A DNA stretch of 64,000 nt from Laceyella sediminis (GTDB lineage Bacteria; Bacillota; Bacilli; Thermoactinomycetales; Thermoactinomycetaceae). The stretch covers positions 62,001-126,000 of the forward strand of contig NZ_PVTZ01000008.1 of NCBI RefSeq assembly GCF_003003125.1, in the 5' to 3' direction. This document shows positions 47,948-55,958 of this stretch, piece by piece. The first letter of the stretch is position 1, and each line of letters starts with the position of its first letter. The position numbers were made by a program, and so were the translations under genes. A model generated the notes under the pieces. That model was not told the origin of the DNA. It ran no database searches and saw only the letters and a list, made by a program, of their open reading frames with translations.

Positions 47948-48876
47948 TTTCTTTTCGTCAGGGAGTCAACAATGAATTCCATCTCTTTTTCTAGGGAAAT
48001 CGGATCATTGAAATAAAAAGATTTGGAGTCGAAGAGAATCACCTGGTTCTTCTGCACAGCAGGAATGCCTTTCCAAACATCGGTTTGCATAAACGAGTTG
48101 TCTGCCGAATCATCCCCTTGGCCAACAAAGAGGTAGTCGCCTGCGTATTGTGGAATCACCTCTTTGGAAATCGCTTTATACCCAGGCCCGAACACATCCT
48201 GTTCCAACTTTTTGGTCGGTTTCAAGCCAAGCGCCTGATAGATGACTTCTGTCCCACGACCCCAGTTTTTTCCATACACGTACATGTCTTTGCCGAACGT
48301 TTCCAACACGGTGGCGGTGGCATTTTCACCGATAGCTGCTTGAACCTTTTTGCGCTCCGCTTTTGCCTTCTCTTGCCACTGTGCGACCCACTCTCTGGCT
48401 TCCTTTTCTTTACCCACCAGCTTGCCGATCTCGATATGCTGTTGCAGATAGTCGTATTTTTCGTAAGTAAACGCGACCGTTGGAGCGATTTGAGCATATT
48501 TTTTAAGATTTTTATCGTTGGAGTAGGTAATGATCAAATCGGGATTTAACGCCAAGAGCTTCTCCACGGAATCTTCGGTGACCACTTCCACATCATCCAA
48601 CTGACCTTCATAAAATTTGTTTCCTTTCGGCCATTCATTGACAGCGATTGGCTTGATGCCAAGTTTCAGCAAGTTTCCTGCATAAGTCGCAGCCAGCACA
48701 GCTACTCTCTGCGGTTTCGCAGGGACTTTAATATCCCCTTGTTCAGAACGGTACGTTCTGGTTTGTGATGTGGAATCCGTGGTCGATTGACCTGCGTTGC
48801 CCCCACACGCGGCCAGTAAGACCGCCATAACCATCATGATCATGCCGAAAAGCATTCGTTTTTTATGTATGCGCAT
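47944..48876 (-). CDS. Iron-siderophore-binding lipoprotein
   Basis: This is a cluster 8 (class III) ABC binding protein, with lipobox LAAC (Cys24), a low-complexity Ser/Thr linker, then two lobes joined by a long helix (about 150-185, rich in Lys/Glu). Motifs typical of the family are PQRVAVLA near the start and LLALNPDLIITY. It captures the ferric chelate outside the membrane. Which siderophore (hydroxamate, catecholate or other) cannot be told. A Fur box lies 31-46 bp upstream, so it has its own iron-controlled promoter in addition to any read-through from the ATPase gene. Confidence 0.93.
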   Translation of the reverse strand: MRIHKKRMLFGMIMMVMAVLLAACGGNAGQSTTDSTSQTRTYRSEQGDIKVPAKPQRVAVLAATYAGNLLKLGIKPIAVNEWPKGNKFYEGQLDDVEVVTEDSVEKLLALNPDLIITYSNDKNLKKYAQIAPTVAFTYEKYDYLQQHIEIGKLVGKEKEAREWVAQWQEKAKAERKKVQAAIGENATATVLETFGKDMYVYGKNWGRGTEVIYQALGLKPTKKLEQDVFGPGYKAISKEVIPQYAGDYLFVGQGDDSADNSFMQTDVWKGIPAVQKNQVILFDSKSFYFNDPISLEKEMEFIVDSLTKRK

Positions 48877-48906
48877 TTTTCCCTCATCTCCAATTTGTTT
48901 TAATAA

Positions 48907-48922
48907 TAAAAATCATTCTCGA
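48907..48922 (-). promoter_or_regulatory. Fur box before the siderophore-binding protein gene
   Basis: On the minus strand the 15-mer CGAGAATGATTTTTA matches the 7-1-7 consensus TGANAATNATTNTCA with about two mismatches. It lies in the 87-bp gap between the ATPase and binding-protein genes. A run of eight T just upstream of it (minus strand) may end part of the ATPase transcript. Confidence 0.6.
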
Positions 48923-48963
48923 TCATTCCTCAAAAAAAAGCTGTTCCTCCAAGCTCCCTCACA

Positions 48964-49773
48964 TCAATCAATCACTGCGACATGAGACCGATCGATCAAA
49001 TCATATGTGAGGCACATCGGCTTTTTCGTCCGCGGGTCTAAGCCAACTTCAACATCGATGTTAAAAACGCGCTGAAGGATTTCGGGAGTGATGATCTCCT
49101 CCGCTGTCCCTTCTTTAACCAATTCCCCCGCTTTCATAGCCACGATGTGATCCGCGAAACGGGCCGCATGGTTGAGGTCATGGATCACCATCACAATGGT
49201 GCGCTTTTCTTTTTCGTTCAAATGTTTGAGTAGCTCCAATATCTCCAGTTGATGCGACAAGTCAAGATACGTTGTCGGTTCATCAAGTAGAATGATATCG
49301 GTTTCCTGGACTAGCGCCATAGCGATCCACGCCCGCTGTCTCTGCCCGCCCGACAGGGCATCCACCGCTCTGTCCTTAAAGTGGGAAACGCCGGTGATCT
49401 CCATAGCCCAATTAATTACTTTCCAGTCGGCTTCTTGTAGCCTGCCCATCCCCTTTTGGTATGGAAACCTTCCATAAGAAACGAGTTCGGCCACAGTAAG
49501 CCCTTCCGGGGCGTCCGGCGACTGAGGCAATATCGCCATCTTTTGCGCAATCTTTTTCGTTTTTTCCATCGTAATATCTTTGCCGTCCAGAAACACTGCT
49601 CCTGATTTTGCGGAAAGAATGCGCGCCATGGTCTTCAACACAGTCGATTTGCCACACCCATTCGGTCCGATGATCGCAGTGATTTTCCCATCTGGAATGG
49701 TTAAGTTCAAATTGTTGACGATATCTTGGCTTCCATAGGCTATTCTTAAATTCTCAGTAAAAAGCCTGGACAT
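48964..49773 (-). CDS. Iron-siderophore ABC transporter ATPase (FhuC/FecE-like)
   Basis: This energy subunit has Walker A GPNGCGKST (36-44), signature LSGGQRQR (140-147), Walker B IILLDEP (Asp164, Glu165) and H-loop His198 (IHDLNH). Length and motifs are typical of FecE-type ATPases. I start at ATG 49773 (MSRLFTENLR), 6 nt after GGAGGG; the longer frame from 49824 reads through this site. It is the first gene of the five-gene iron operon, and a Fur box lies about 105 bp upstream. Confidence 0.94.
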   Translation of the reverse strand: MSRLFTENLRIAYGSQDIVNNLNLTIPDGKITAIIGPNGCGKSTVLKTMARILSAKSGAVFLDGKDITMEKTKKIAQKMAILPQSPDAPEGLTVAELVSYGRFPYQKGMGRLQEADWKVINWAMEITGVSHFKDRAVDALSGGQRQRAWIAMALVQETDIILLDEPTTYLDLSHQLEILELLKHLNEKEKRTIVMVIHDLNHAARFADHIVAMKAGELVKEGTAEEIITPEILQRVFNIDVEVGLDPRTKKPMCLTYDLIDRSHVAVID

Positions 49774-49878
49774 TTTCTCCCTCCAATCGCCCTGACTTGA
49801 AAGACAACACCTGATGTGTTGCAATCAGTCATGCGGCGAACTCTTAGCACAATCTCCGATTTTCACCCTTGTAATTGT

Positions 49879-49893
49879 TGATAACGATTCTCG
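49879..49893. promoter_or_regulatory. Fur box at the head of the iron operon
   Basis: TGATAACGATTCTCG matches TGANAATNATTNTCA at 10 of 12 fixed positions. The box precedes the ATPase gene in an otherwise gene-free stretch, and a similar core (ATTCTCG) appears in the box before the binding-protein gene. Confidence 0.6.
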
Positions 49894-49982
49894 ATCTCAA
49901 ATGATATTTTAGTTTGGTCTCGCCGTTGTGTCAACTGTTGCCACTAAATAAAAGCCGCTTCTTTACTTGTATTCTTATTTGC

Positions 49983-50020
49983 AAATAAAATGAGGCTGCC
50001 TCCCAGATAGGGCAGCCTCA
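49983..50020 (-). terminator. Intrinsic terminator of the beta-propeller gene
   Basis: Perfect 10-bp stem TGAGGCTGCC (49991-50000) / GGCAGCCTCA (50011-50020), followed in the minus direction by TTTTATTT. Confidence 0.9.
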
Positions 50021-50101
50021 TTGGTACCTGCCTTCCTTATTTGATCCAGTGTTATCTAGGCCAACTTCACAGATCGCGTTGATGTGCTGAAAATGACTGC
50101 C

Positions 50102-51175
50102 TCATCCTCTCACCGCCAACGCGTGCGGATGCTGCCGCTCATACTCCTCTTTCCAGTCGATGTCCAAACGCCGCCATGTCAAACCAGTATCCGCCGAGCG
50201 ATACAATCCCTGATTGGTCAAAGCGTAAAAAACGCCTGGCTCATCTTGATTAGCCGCAAGAATGGGAATCACCATGCCTTCCGTCGGTGGAAGCCCCTCC
50301 CTCACTTCCTGCCACGGCTGATTTCCTTCTTTACGGTAGATGGTGGATTCCGGTGTAACTTGGTGCAGATGATGAGCCTCCATCGCATGAACCGAGGCCG
50401 ATACGATAATCACGTCTGGATTTCCCGGGTCCACTGCCATACCGTAAAGATAATGATGCTTAAGCCCTTCGGCCTTGCTCTCCCAAGTCAGACCGGCGTC
50501 CTTACTCTCCAGGTATTCGCGCCCCACTTCAAACAATCCGTCACCCGCCGCGGCATACAGGCGGCCCGGAGCCATTGGATGGGTCAGCAAGGTATGCGTG
50601 TCCAAAGGCCCGCGAAACTTCCGATCTTCCCATGTTTGGCCGCCGTCCAGACTGCGAATGAAAGCGCCAGCCTCGATGGAAACATAGATTTTTTCCCCCT
50701 CTTTGATATCTGGCGTGATCCAGCGGATGTGACTGGTATGGGGGCGTGGTGGGAAGCTCCAAGTGGCCGCCGATGGCAACAGGCGGACATTTTCCAGCTC
50801 CGTCCAGTTGTCCCCGCCGTCGTCAGAGCGGTACAAAGCGGTCGGTTCGGTTCCCACAAACACCACACCGTAACCGTTAGCCTGTTGAACGGGGCTGACT
50901 GCGACCGCCGTCACAATGGCCTGATTAATCCCCCGACCCATCAGCGGTTCCGTGTAGAGGCCAGGTGAACCGCAAGGCTCCCACGTCTCGCCCCCATCAT
51001 CACTACGCCACAGTCCCCGACCAAAGGTGCCGCAGTACACACGCTCCGGCCGAAAAGGATCGAATGTCACACAAATCGGTTGCATTCCCTGCAACGTTTG
51101 CTTGGTTGTGATTCGTTCCCCTTGCACATCCACCACCAGTAGATCCTTTTCCATCGCCAAGTACAGCTTCGTCAT
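50102..51175 (-). CDS. BNR/Asp-box beta-propeller protein (sialidase/VPS10-like fold)
   Basis: Five Asp-box repeats of the form SxDxGxTW are spread through the chain: SDDGGETW, SDDGGDNW, SLDGGQTW, SKDAGLTW and SADTGLTW. Between them are blocks ending in hydrophobic strands (VYCGTFGRGLWRS, VFYALTNQGLYRS), the pattern of a photosystem-stability/sialidase-like propeller. There is no signal peptide, so it appears cytoplasmic, and the catalytic residues of true sialidases are not evident. I start at ATG 51175 (MTKLYLAMEKD), with AAAGGTGGG upstream. It is a single gene with its own terminator. A Fur-like box lies about 160 bp upstream. Enzymatic role unknown. Confidence 0.82.
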   Translation of the reverse strand: MTKLYLAMEKDLLVVDVQGERITTKQTLQGMQPICVTFDPFRPERVYCGTFGRGLWRSDDGGETWEPCGSPGLYTEPLMGRGINQAIVTAVAVSPVQQANGYGVVFVGTEPTALYRSDDGGDNWTELENVRLLPSAATWSFPPRPHTSHIRWITPDIKEGEKIYVSIEAGAFIRSLDGGQTWEDRKFRGPLDTHTLLTHPMAPGRLYAAAGDGLFEVGREYLESKDAGLTWESKAEGLKHHYLYGMAVDPGNPDVIIVSASVHAMEAHHLHQVTPESTIYRKEGNQPWQEVREGLPPTEGMVIPILAANQDEPGVFYALTNQGLYRSADTGLTWRRLDIDWKEEYERQHPHALAVRG

Positions 51176-51331
51176 GGAAACACCCACCTTTAGATTCATT
51201 TGTTTGGACTTGCAAACATGCCAGCTAATGACACCCTAAAAACAGACATGCAACCAGTTACTTCCACGAACAAACAAATAATCATACTACAATTAAATAA
51301 TAACAAATATAACTTACAATTTAAAATTACC

Positions 51332-51346
51332 TAATAATCATTCTAA
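51332..51346. promoter_or_regulatory. Possible Fur box upstream of the beta-propeller gene
   Basis: TAATAATCATTCTAA agrees with TGANAATNATTNTCA at 10 of 12 fixed positions. It shares AATCATTCT with the box at 48907. The surrounding DNA is very AT-rich, which raises the chance of a random match. Confidence 0.35.
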
Positions 51347-51500
51347 ATAAATCCATCATTGATGCACACACTTTCGGTCATGCCTACAGGCTGGCAGAGA
51401 TCGATTCGCCGGGGATACAACGTGCTATCATGTAAGAGGTCCCACAATCGCAGATCCTCGTATTCAGCTTTGACTCTGACCTCACACGCCCGCAACTACA

Positions 51501-51695
51501 ATGTTTTCTAGGGTGTGTCTAGTGGGGAAGAAGCGGCGGAAAAACCTTTTCTCGAGGAGCGCCTCGCCACCGCGTGAAGCGAATGAGAAAATGGTTTTGG
51601 TTAAACTGGCCGGCACACCCGAACTCGAAGTGTACGATGATGACGATCCCTACAAGCCAGACTATTACTCAAAAATCTGGATTCCTGTAAAATAA
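51501..51695 (+). pseudogene. Remnant of an AraC/GyrI-type effector-binding domain
   Basis: Only the last 25-30 codons look like protein: PELEVYDDDDPYKPDYYSKIWIPVK has the pattern that ends GyrI-like effector-binding domains of AraC and MerR regulators (an acidic turn, then IWIPVK). Upstream the frame breaks down. An alternative frame just before it (from about 51524) reads GVSSGEEAAEKPFLEERLATA and then stops, which suggests a frameshifted body. No DNA-binding domain is present. A strong terminator follows at 51779-51805. I read this as a decayed regulator gene. Confidence 0.5.
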
Positions 51696-51778
51696 TCACA
51701 GCTTAGGCACGTGCACCGTGCCGCAAATTAAGCAGACGAAACGAATCCACTCCCCGCAACGCGGTGCCGAGTTGAAAG

Positions 51779-51805
51779 AAGGATGGGATACTCTCCCATC
51801 CTTTT
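51779..51805 (+). terminator. Intrinsic terminator after the regulator remnant
   Basis: Perfect 10-bp stem AAGGATGGGA (51779-51788) / TCCCATCCTT (51794-51803), 5-nt loop, then TTCTG. Confidence 0.85.
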
Positions 51806-51843
51806 CTGCGTAAAAAGCAAGATTTCACTTTTCAATCTCATTC

Positions 51844-51872
51844 TTGACAGGCGGTTAACGGATGGATATGAT
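51844..51872 (+). promoter_or_regulatory. Strong sigma-A promoter for the TauE-family gene
   Basis: TTGACA (51844-51849, perfect), 17-bp spacer, TATGAT (51867-51872, 5/6). Transcription would begin near 51879, about 325 nt before the start codon at 52205. Confidence 0.7.
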
Positions 51873-51879
51873 TATTTTA

Positions 51880-52198
51880 AATCAAATAATTCATATCAAT
51901 TAAGTATGTTTTATGCTTTAAGCAATTTTTTGGTGCTTGATGAATAGATTGATTTAGCAGGATCATATCTCGACCAATTGACTCGACATAGTGGAGTTGC
52001 TTATCGAAAAGCATACTTATGTAGCAAGCGATACCTTATGCATAGGGCGATCGCATGACACGGCATCTTGAGATGATTTTCTTGTGTCGCAATTTTCCCA
52101 ATCATACTTGCTATCGGGATGTCTGTTGGAATGAATTCGCTCTAACATATCATGATCTAATTCTGAGTAATTAGATTGATATTGTCCGTTAAAGGAGG
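51880..52198 (+). promoter_or_regulatory. Long structured 5' leader of the TauE-family gene
   Basis: About 320 nt with no open frame. It holds GCTTTAAGC followed by six T (about 51916-51934), then a structure in which CATCTTGAGATG (a self-complementary stem) is enclosed by GACAC ... GTGTC (about 52055-52089). A hairpin with a T run in a leader is compatible with attenuation. It does not match the SAM, cobalamin, lysine or T-box consensus features I looked for. Confidence 0.4.
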
Positions 52199-52204
52199 AT
52201 CTTT

Positions 52205-53107
52205 ATGCAACGGCTTATCATTTTCGCCATCATCGGGCTTTTCGCCCAATTGGTGGACGGCTCCTTAGGGATGGCATATGGCGTCACTTCCAGTTCACTT
52301 TTACTTCTATTCGGCGTTTCTCCGGCGATTGCTTCTGCTTCTGTTCATATGGCTGAAGTCGTCACTACTGCCGCTTCAGGCGTATCTCACATCCGTTTTG
52401 GAAACGTGGATAAGCAAACCGTTTATCGCCTGATTCTCCCTGGTTCCTTGGGTGCCTTTATCGGAGCTTGTTTTTTGAGCAACTTGCCTGGGGATGTGGT
52501 TAAACCGTATATCGCCGTTTTCTTGTTTGCTTTGGGTATTTATGTACTTCTGCGGTTTTTGCTTGCTGATTCCAAGAAAATTACCCAAGCCGATACCAAC
52601 CTCACACCCAGTAAAAAATTACTTGTTCCGCTCGGCTTCATCGCGGGCTTTGCTGATTCTACAGGAGGAGGTGGCTGGGGCCCACTCACAACGCCGGTCT
52701 TGCTGTCGCGCAATGAGCTTGAACCGCGCAAAGTGATTGGTTCAGTAGATGCCAGTGAATTTGCCATCGCCTCCGCCGCCACAATTGGCTTTTTTATTTC
52801 ATTGGGCCCGGAGCAGTTTCATTGGCAATGGGTATTGGCATTGATGGCGGGAGGAGTAGTGGCTGCTCCTATCGCTGCTTGGTTGGTCCGCAAGATTCCG
52901 GCCGCCATTCTCGGTGTGTTGGTTGGGGGACTGATTATCATTACGAACCTCAAAACATTATTTGGCGCCTTTGATATCGGTTCCGATGCCGTACAAAATG
53001 GAGCCTATTTTATTGTCGCCTTGCTGTGGGCTGGCGCTGTCGCGTACAACATTGTGCGCCATTATAAACAAATCCAACAAACAAAGCAGGAAGAAAAAGC
53101 ACTTTAA
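52205..53107 (+). CDS. TauE/SafE-family membrane transporter (sulfite/organosulfonate exporter type)
   Basis: The protein is made of two similar halves, each opening with the TauE glycine-rich helix: FAQLVDGSLGMAYGVTSSS near the start and GFIAGFADSTGGGGWGPLTTP in the middle. About eight helices and 300 aa are normal for the family. AAAGGAGG lies 7 nt before the ATG. Members export sulfite, sulfoacetate or related anions. A cysteine dioxygenase, which leads to sulfite, is encoded 48 kb away in the same window, but there is no direct link. It is a single gene with its own promoter, long leader and terminator. Confidence 0.9.
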   Translation: MQRLIIFAIIGLFAQLVDGSLGMAYGVTSSSLLLLFGVSPAIASASVHMAEVVTTAASGVSHIRFGNVDKQTVYRLILPGSLGAFIGACFLSNLPGDVVKPYIAVFLFALGIYVLLRFLLADSKKITQADTNLTPSKKLLVPLGFIAGFADSTGGGGWGPLTTPVLLSRNELEPRKVIGSVDASEFAIASAATIGFFISLGPEQFHWQWVLALMAGGVVAAPIAAWLVRKIPAAILGVLVGGLIIITNLKTLFGAFDIGSDAVQNGAYFIVALLWAGAVAYNIVRHYKQIQQTKQEEKAL

Positions 53108-53174
53108 TACTGCTTCGGTCTTTAACGCCGTTTTTAGTATATCGGGACAGGGTTGTCCGGAATAAAAAATGCCG

Positions 53175-53205
53175 GAGCCGCTTTAAACAAGGCGGCTCTT
53201 TTTTT
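53175..53205 (+). terminator. Intrinsic terminator of the TauE-family gene
   Basis: GAGCCGC (53175-53181) / GCGGCTC (53192-53198), followed by seven T. Confidence 0.92.
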
Positions 53206-53255
53206 ACATATACGCTTGGGTCTGCTTGAATAGAGATGCCTTCAATCTAAGTAGA

Positions 53256-53288
53256 AATAAAAAAAGAAGGGCTTTAAATTTTGCCCTT
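53256..53288 (-). terminator. Intrinsic terminator of the acetyltransferase gene
   Basis: AAGGGC (53267-53272) / GCCCTT (53283-53288), flanked on the minus-strand 3' side by a T-rich run. Confidence 0.75.
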
Positions 53289-53307
53289 AATATCTCTGTT
53301 TCTATTC

Positions 53308-53805
53308 TTACTCCCAATCCCGAACATATTTCAACAAATGAGTCACCGTACCAAAAAAGTTATCTTCTATCTCTTCTTCCACGTGAAACTGCATCGATTC
53401 ATAAAAGGATCGTCCACCACCATTCTCCTTTTCTACCCAGGCAATCAACCGACAAAGGGGAAATACATCGTTGATCAATTGATTCAAAAGACGTTTACCT
53501 ATCCCTTTACCTTGAAATGCTGGCAGAAGATAAATCCGAGTTAATTCATACTCAGCATATCCTCTCTCTACTAATTCCCCATAACCAACGATGCAGTCTT
53601 CATCAGCAACTACATAAAACAGGCGACGAAGCTTGTTACTGTCTGTTCTCAGCAAGTCTCTCAGCCTATCTAATGAGTACGCTTGCGATAAAAATGCGAG
53701 AATCGCTTTCTCTGGATAGATTTCTTTATAAGTATGAAGCCATGTGACTTGAGCTACCCTCTGTACCTCCAACAAATCAGCATCCGCAATCGGACGTATA
53801 TTCAC
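53308..53805 (-). CDS. GNAT-family N-acetyltransferase
   Basis: This small acetyl-CoA-dependent transferase has GNAT motif A in clear form, RIYLLPAFQGKGIGKRLL, with the Q/GxGxG/A acetyl-CoA loop. It opens with IRPIADADLLEVQRVAQVTW and ends with the usual RSFYESMQFHVEEE block. The start is GTG 53805, with GGGGATAGG upstream. The acceptor substrate (antibiotic, amino acid, protein) cannot be predicted. It is a single gene. Confidence 0.88.
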   Translation of the reverse strand: MNIRPIADADLLEVQRVAQVTWLHTYKEIYPEKAILAFLSQAYSLDRLRDLLRTDSNKLRRLFYVVADEDCIVGYGELVERGYAEYELTRIYLLPAFQGKGIGKRLLNQLINDVFPLCRLIAWVEKENGGGRSFYESMQFHVEEEIEDNFFGTVTHLLKYVRDWE

Positions 53806-53869
53806 AAACCTATCCCCATTTCTATACCATATCTAAAATTAAACCAGCAGTTATCGCTTATCTAAAAAA

Positions 53870-54430
53870 CTAGCTTCCCGAATTCCAAACTTCAGTAAAC
53901 TGAAATCCAACCAATCCTTTGGACTCAACCGCTTCTTTAAACTCATCAGATACAAAGACCATCAATCCAATTCGATCATCTAACCAAATACGAAAAACGT
54001 GTTCATTCTTAACTTTTTCTGGAATAAACGCATACCTTTCAAATCCTACCTTCAACCCCGTACTCAATTGTCTGATAACTGCATGGTGATAATCGATCGC
54101 ATCAATGGCATTCATAACATGTATAGCAAAATACTCTTTCTTTGGATGAATCAGCGGCAACCCCTCTACTTTATCCTTTAAAAACTTTTGTAACTCATTA
54201 AAAGCTCGGTCACTAAAAACAAGGGTACCTGAATGACCCCAAAATATTGGACAATCACTCGGTTCCCCATCTTCTAATGTAAATACGTTCACATCTTCCC
54301 AGACATCGGCTAATGGAGTAAGGGAATTAACTCTTTCCTTAAAGTATTTTTCATAAGCTTGATCAAAATTTACTAGCTGTAATGATTCAAAACACTCATC
54401 CAAAGAGGCTTTTAACTCCCATATTTTCAT
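53870..54430 (-). CDS. Imm11-like (DUF1629) protein, possible orphan immunity protein
   Basis: A cytoplasmic, acidic protein of about 187 aa. The C-terminal stretch, VFVSDEFKEAVESKGLVGFQFTEVW, closely follows the ending typical of the Imm11/DUF1629 family (a hydrophobic strand, SDEFK, then GxxGFxFxEVW). Imm11 proteins are usually encoded beside polymorphic toxins, which they neutralise. No toxin gene is present in the window, so it may be an orphan protecting against other strains or may have another role. I start at ATG 54430 (MKIWELKAS), 5 nt after GGAGGGG. Family assignment is from memory of the pattern and moderate in certainty. Confidence 0.55.
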   Translation of the reverse strand: MKIWELKASLDECFESLQLVNFDQAYEKYFKERVNSLTPLADVWEDVNVFTLEDGEPSDCPIFWGHSGTLVFSDRAFNELQKFLKDKVEGLPLIHPKKEYFAIHVMNAIDAIDYHHAVIRQLSTGLKVGFERYAFIPEKVKNEHVFRIWLDDRIGLMVFVSDEFKEAVESKGLVGFQFTEVWNSGS

Positions 54431-54530
54431 GCTCACCCCTCCATTAGGATGCAATCACTTCTACATAAATTTAAACTCAGCATTTACTTCGTAGCGGTAT
54501 CAAGCAAAACATCAGTAAATTGCCGTTAAC

Positions 54531-54555
54531 AAAAAGCCCATCTAAAAAGACGGGC
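54531..54555 (-). terminator. Intrinsic terminator of the gene at 54591-55055
   Basis: On the minus strand GCCCGTCT - TTTT - AGATGGGC forms an 8-bp stem (one G-U), followed by five T. Confidence 0.75.
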
Positions 54556-54590
54556 GATTTATGCCAACTATCTCATTTAAGATGGAATCG

Positions 54591-55055
54591 TCATTGGCTT
54601 TCATCCTTTGCAAATGCCAATACCTCAGTAGCATCAAACCCAATCCAAAAAAATGGTGTACACTTAGACAAGTTCACACTAGGAATGAAGGTCTTCTTCT
54701 TAAACATTCCTAGGGTTGATGTTTCGATTTCTTTCATCTCAAAAAAACGGTTTGTAAACGGTGCCCATCCCACAAACTGATTATTACTCCTTAATTCATA
54801 CGCCCAAGTGAACGCTTCCTTCACAAATGTATTATTCACGTCAATCAAATAATATTTGTTATGCCTACTCTTAATCGTTTTATACGAAATGTTCTCCTCT
54901 AAAAACTGATCTTGAAGCTCAATAAAAGAAATCAGGTTTTGCTGTTTTTCTTGCTTTTCTCCCTCAAAATATATACTTAACGCATATTTGACTGGTTCCT
55001 TCAGGGAAAAAGGTAAATCCAATTGCTCTAACTCTACTTTCTCCATATGGATCAT
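54591..55055 (-). CDS. Unrecognised small cytoplasmic protein
   Basis: About 155 aa, no signal or membrane segment, with many Glu, Lys, Phe. I do not recognise a domain. It has a middle segment of charged strands (FIELQDQFLEENISYKTIKSR) and an aromatic end (PFFWIGFDATEVLAFAKDE). I start at ATG 55055 (MIHMEKVELEQ), 7 nt after AGGAG; ATG 55061 and 55127 are alternatives. It lies between the Imm11-like gene and the CRISPR array and is low in GC like them. It may belong with the immunity-type gene as accessory cargo, but there is no direct sign of this. Confidence 0.6.
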   Translation of the reverse strand: MIHMEKVELEQLDLPFSLKEPVKYALSIYFEGEKQEKQQNLISFIELQDQFLEENISYKTIKSRHNKYYLIDVNNTFVKEAFTWAYELRSNNQFVGWAPFTNRFFEMKEIETSTLGMFKKKTFIPSVNLSKCTPFFWIGFDATEVLAFAKDESQ

Positions 55056-55212
55056 AGCCATGCTCCTACATTGTGAGATGGTTTTTACAATGAAAAGACC
55101 ATCTCTACTCTTACTATTTACTTCCATTTAATTTTTGATCACGAAGAACATATGACATAATGATGATTATTGCTGAAACCCAATAACGGCGTATTCCATT
55201 TGTCCCATGCAA

Positions 55213-55958
55213 ATTCATATTCCACATAGTTAATTGATAACGCAGCCGCATAAGTAGGAGCCGATCCAGCCGTTTTATTCATATTCCACATAGTTAAGTG
55301 ATAACGTGAAGAAGCCAGGAAATTCGATTTCGACAAAGGAATTCATATTCCACATTGTTAAGTGATAACGCACACGCAAAAGCAATTGAGCTGCACGTGA
55401 TCGAGATTCATATTCCACATAGTTAAGTGATAACGGCATGATCCCCCTTTTCTTCGCTTCTTCTATCGTCATTCATATTCCACATAGTTAAGTGATAACT
55501 TCGTCGTTGTCCGGGCACACCGTTAAACGTTTTAAATTCATATTCCACATAGTTAAGTGATAACTCAAGGTCAACACGTCGATCCCCACGGGGCGAAAGA
55601 ATTCATATTCCACATAGTTAAGTGATAACGCTGTTATGTCAAGACTGTCACAACCGTGAGCATCAATTCATATTCCACATAGTTAAGTGATAACACCGTG
55701 GAGTCAATGTTGCCGTATGCAGAAAACATCATTCATATTCCACATAGTTAAGTGATAACGGACGGTGCCAATCCCCGATAAATATATGGTCGCTCAAATT
55801 CATATTCCACATAGTTAAGTGATAACTCTTTGTCACTGTGGTCGTATCTGCTCCGCTTGTAAATATTCATATTCCACATAGTTAAGTGATAACGGTTTTC
55901 ACCGCGACGCACACCGAACGCCTTGAGTAATTCATATTCCACATAGTTAAGTGATAAC
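55213..55958 (-). CRISPR. Type I-B CRISPR array, 12 repeats and 11 spacers
   Basis: The repeat is 29 bp; on the minus strand it begins GTTATCACTTAAC and ends GGAATATGAAT. Spacers are 35-38 bp. Repeats sit at 55213, 55277, 55341, 55406 and so on to 55930-55958. The repeat farthest from cas2 (55213-55241) has ATCAAT in place of ATCACT on the minus strand, and repeat 3 (55341-55369) has one A-to-T change (plus strand CACATTG). A variant last repeat, the cas genes on the same strand and the AT-rich region next to cas2 all point to transcription on the minus strand from the 55958 end. I do not recognise any spacer target. Confidence 0.97.

Noticed and set aside
51880-52204. SAM riboswitch before the TauE-family gene
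   Set aside because: The conserved SAM-I core elements are absent; only generic stems are present.
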